Assembly: GCA_023380515.1 (NCBI GenBank)
Contig: JAMCRH010000243.1
Coordinates: forward strand, 1 to 7,977
Origin: Gammaproteobacteria bacterium
GTDB lineage: Bacteria; Pseudomonadota; Gammaproteobacteria; Enterobacterales; Alteromonadaceae
DNA length: 7,977 bases
Direction of reading: 5' to 3'
The notes under the pieces were generated by a model. That model did not search any database. It was not told the origin of the DNA and saw nothing but the letters and a program-made list of their open reading frames with translations. Position 1 is the first letter of the stretch; the number at the start of each line of letters is the position of its first letter. Made by a program: the position numbers and the translations under genes. Shown here piece after piece: positions 6,870 to 7,977 of the stretch.

Positions 6870-6871
6870 GT

Positions 6872-7977
6872 TTATTCAGTACCACCAACGGTCATGGCAT
6901 CAATTTTTAAGGTTGGCTGACCAACGCCAACGGGCACGCTTTGACCGTCTTTGCCGCAAACGCCGATGCCTGTATCGAGCGCCAAATCATTACCAATCAT
7001 CGACACTCGCGCCATTGCTTCTGGGCCGTTGCCAATTAAGGTGGCGCCTTTTAATGGCGCGGTGATTTTCCCGTCTTCAATTAAATACGCTTCCGACGCC
7101 GAAAACACAAACTTACCGGAAGTGATATCGACCTGACCACCGCTAAATTGCGGTGCGTAAATGCCTCGCTTCACAGACGCGATAATCTCGTCCGGCGCAT
7201 GATCACCACCGAGCATATAAGTGTTGGTCATTCTTGGCATCGGTAAATGCGCATACGACTCACGACGGCCGTTACCGGTTGCCGCAACACCCATAAGGCG
7301 AGCATTGAGCTTGTCTTGCATGTATCCGACTAAGCGCCCGTCCTCGATCAGAACGTTATGCTGGGTTGGCGTACCCTCGTCGTCCACTTGCAGTGAACCT
7401 CGGCGATTTGCCAAGGTGCCGTCATCAACAATAGTGCACCCTTTCGCCGCCACTTGCTCACCAATCCGCCCCGCATAAGCCGACGAGCCTTTACGGTTAA
7501 AGTCACCTTCTAAACCATGGCCGACCGCTTCATGCAATAAAACACCCGGCCAGCCTGAGCCCAACACCACAGGCATGCTGCCTGCCGGTGCTGGTTTTGC
7601 TTCGAGCATAATTAACGCTTGGCGCACCGCTTCATCAACAAAGCTTAAGTAACGCGGCTGTTCGTTCTGCGAGTCATGTTGATCAAGCCACACTGGCTCG
7701 AAGAAGTACTGATAGCTGACACGGCCACCACCGCCTGAAGAACCGCGTTCACGCCGACCGTTTTGCTCAGCCAACACACTACAATTCAGACGCACTAATG
7801 GCCGAATGTCGGTCGCCAACGTGCCGTCAGTTGCCGCCACTAGAATATGCTCGTACACACCGGTTAAGCTGACCGTTACTTCCTGAATGCGGGGGTCTGC
7901 TTTGCGAGCGTGTTTATCCATGGCTTGCAACAAAGCAATTTTCTTACTTTCGCTGAGGCTGCTGAGCGGGTTCTCGG
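6872..7977 (-). CDS. tldD: TldD, zinc metalloprotease subunit (partial, N-terminus outside window)
   Basis: TldD is the catalytic partner of TldE/PmbA in a cytoplasmic protease. About 367 codons and the stop are visible; compared with 481 residues in E. coli, roughly 110 N-terminal residues lie outside. The frame stays open to the window edge, with an [24 protein letters not shown] segment before the visible TTG at 7931-7933, so that TTG is internal and not the start. The zinc motif HEAVGH (HExxxH) is encoded by 7517-7534 and followed by [10 protein letters not shown]. Other family segments are [30 protein letters not shown] and, at the end, the Cys-containing [19 protein letters not shown] and TVGGTE. 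The gene converges with darP. Having pmbA on the same strand two genes away fits a shared function. Confidence 0.96.
   Translation of the reverse strand, partial: ENPLSSLSESKKIALLQAMDKHARKADPRIQEVTVSLTGVYEHILVAATDGTLATDIRPLVRLNCSVLAEQNGRRERGSSGGGGRVSYQYFFEPVWLDQHDSQNEQPRYLSFVDEAVRQALIMLEAKPAPAGSMPVVLGSGWPGVLLHEAVGHGLEGDFNRKGSSAYAGRIGEQVAAKGCTIVDDGTLANRRGSLQVDDEGTPTQHNVLIEDGRLVGYMQDKLNARLMGVAATGNGRRESYAHLPMPRMTNTYMLGGDHAPDEIIASVKRGIYAPQFSGGQVDITSGKFVFSASEAYLIEDGKITAPLKGATLIGNGPEAMARVSMIGNDLALDTGIGVCGKDGQSVPVGVGQPTLKIDAMTVGGTE

Noticed and set aside
6739..7065. 108-codon + strand open frame over the darP-tldD junction
   Set aside because: It lies in shifted frames of two well-supported genes, and its Arg/His-rich product looks like an out-of-frame translation.
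7931..7933. TTG as the start codon of tldD
   Set aside because: The frame stays open to the window edge with TldD-like residues upstream, so the real start is outside the window.

Overview
The window comes from a gammaproteobacterial chromosome. LptB, HPF, RapZ, RpoN and PmbA resemble the Escherichia coli proteins closely, with the same lengths or nearly so and, for LptB and RapZ, identical numbering of key residues. Gene order, moderate base composition and the joining of the rpoN cluster to pmbA, darP and tldD suggest a marine Alteromonadales-type organism, perhaps Idiomarina-like. That placement is inference; the class-level call is firm. I see no mobile element, RNA gene, CRISPR array or phage remnant, and every gene is a conserved core gene. 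I do not find an undescribed biological system here.

Left part, positions 1 to about 4727, all on the + strand and tightly packed: the tail of lptC, lptA and lptB (lipopolysaccharide transport to the outer membrane), then rpoN (sigma-54), hpf (ribosome hibernation), ptsN (EIIA-Ntr), rapZ (small-RNA adaptor controlling GlmS) and npr/ptsO (phosphocarrier NPr). Gaps are 1 to 26 bases, and two gene pairs overlap, except for an 83-base gap before rpoN that holds a possible stem-loop. The Lpt genes supply the LPS export machine. The second half forms the nitrogen-PTS group: NPr passes phosphate to EIIA-Ntr, while RapZ links cell-wall precursor supply to regulation.

Junction, about 4703 to 4842: npr (+) and pmbA (-) converge. 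The region is dense in small repeats: a perfect 9-bp inverted repeat across the npr stop codon, a second hairpin made from a duplicated 10-mer, and a five-unit array of a 13-bp repeat running into the pmbA stop codon. This is the least explained DNA in the window.

Right part, 4840 to the end: pmbA/tldE (-), darP/yjgA (+) and tldD (-, cut by the window edge). PmbA and TldD form the TldD/TldE protease, here encoded on one strand with the ribosome-assembly gene darP on the other strand between them. darP and tldD end tail to tail with only two bases between their stop codons. pmbA and darP are divergent across 83 bases, which must hold both promoters if each gene has its own.
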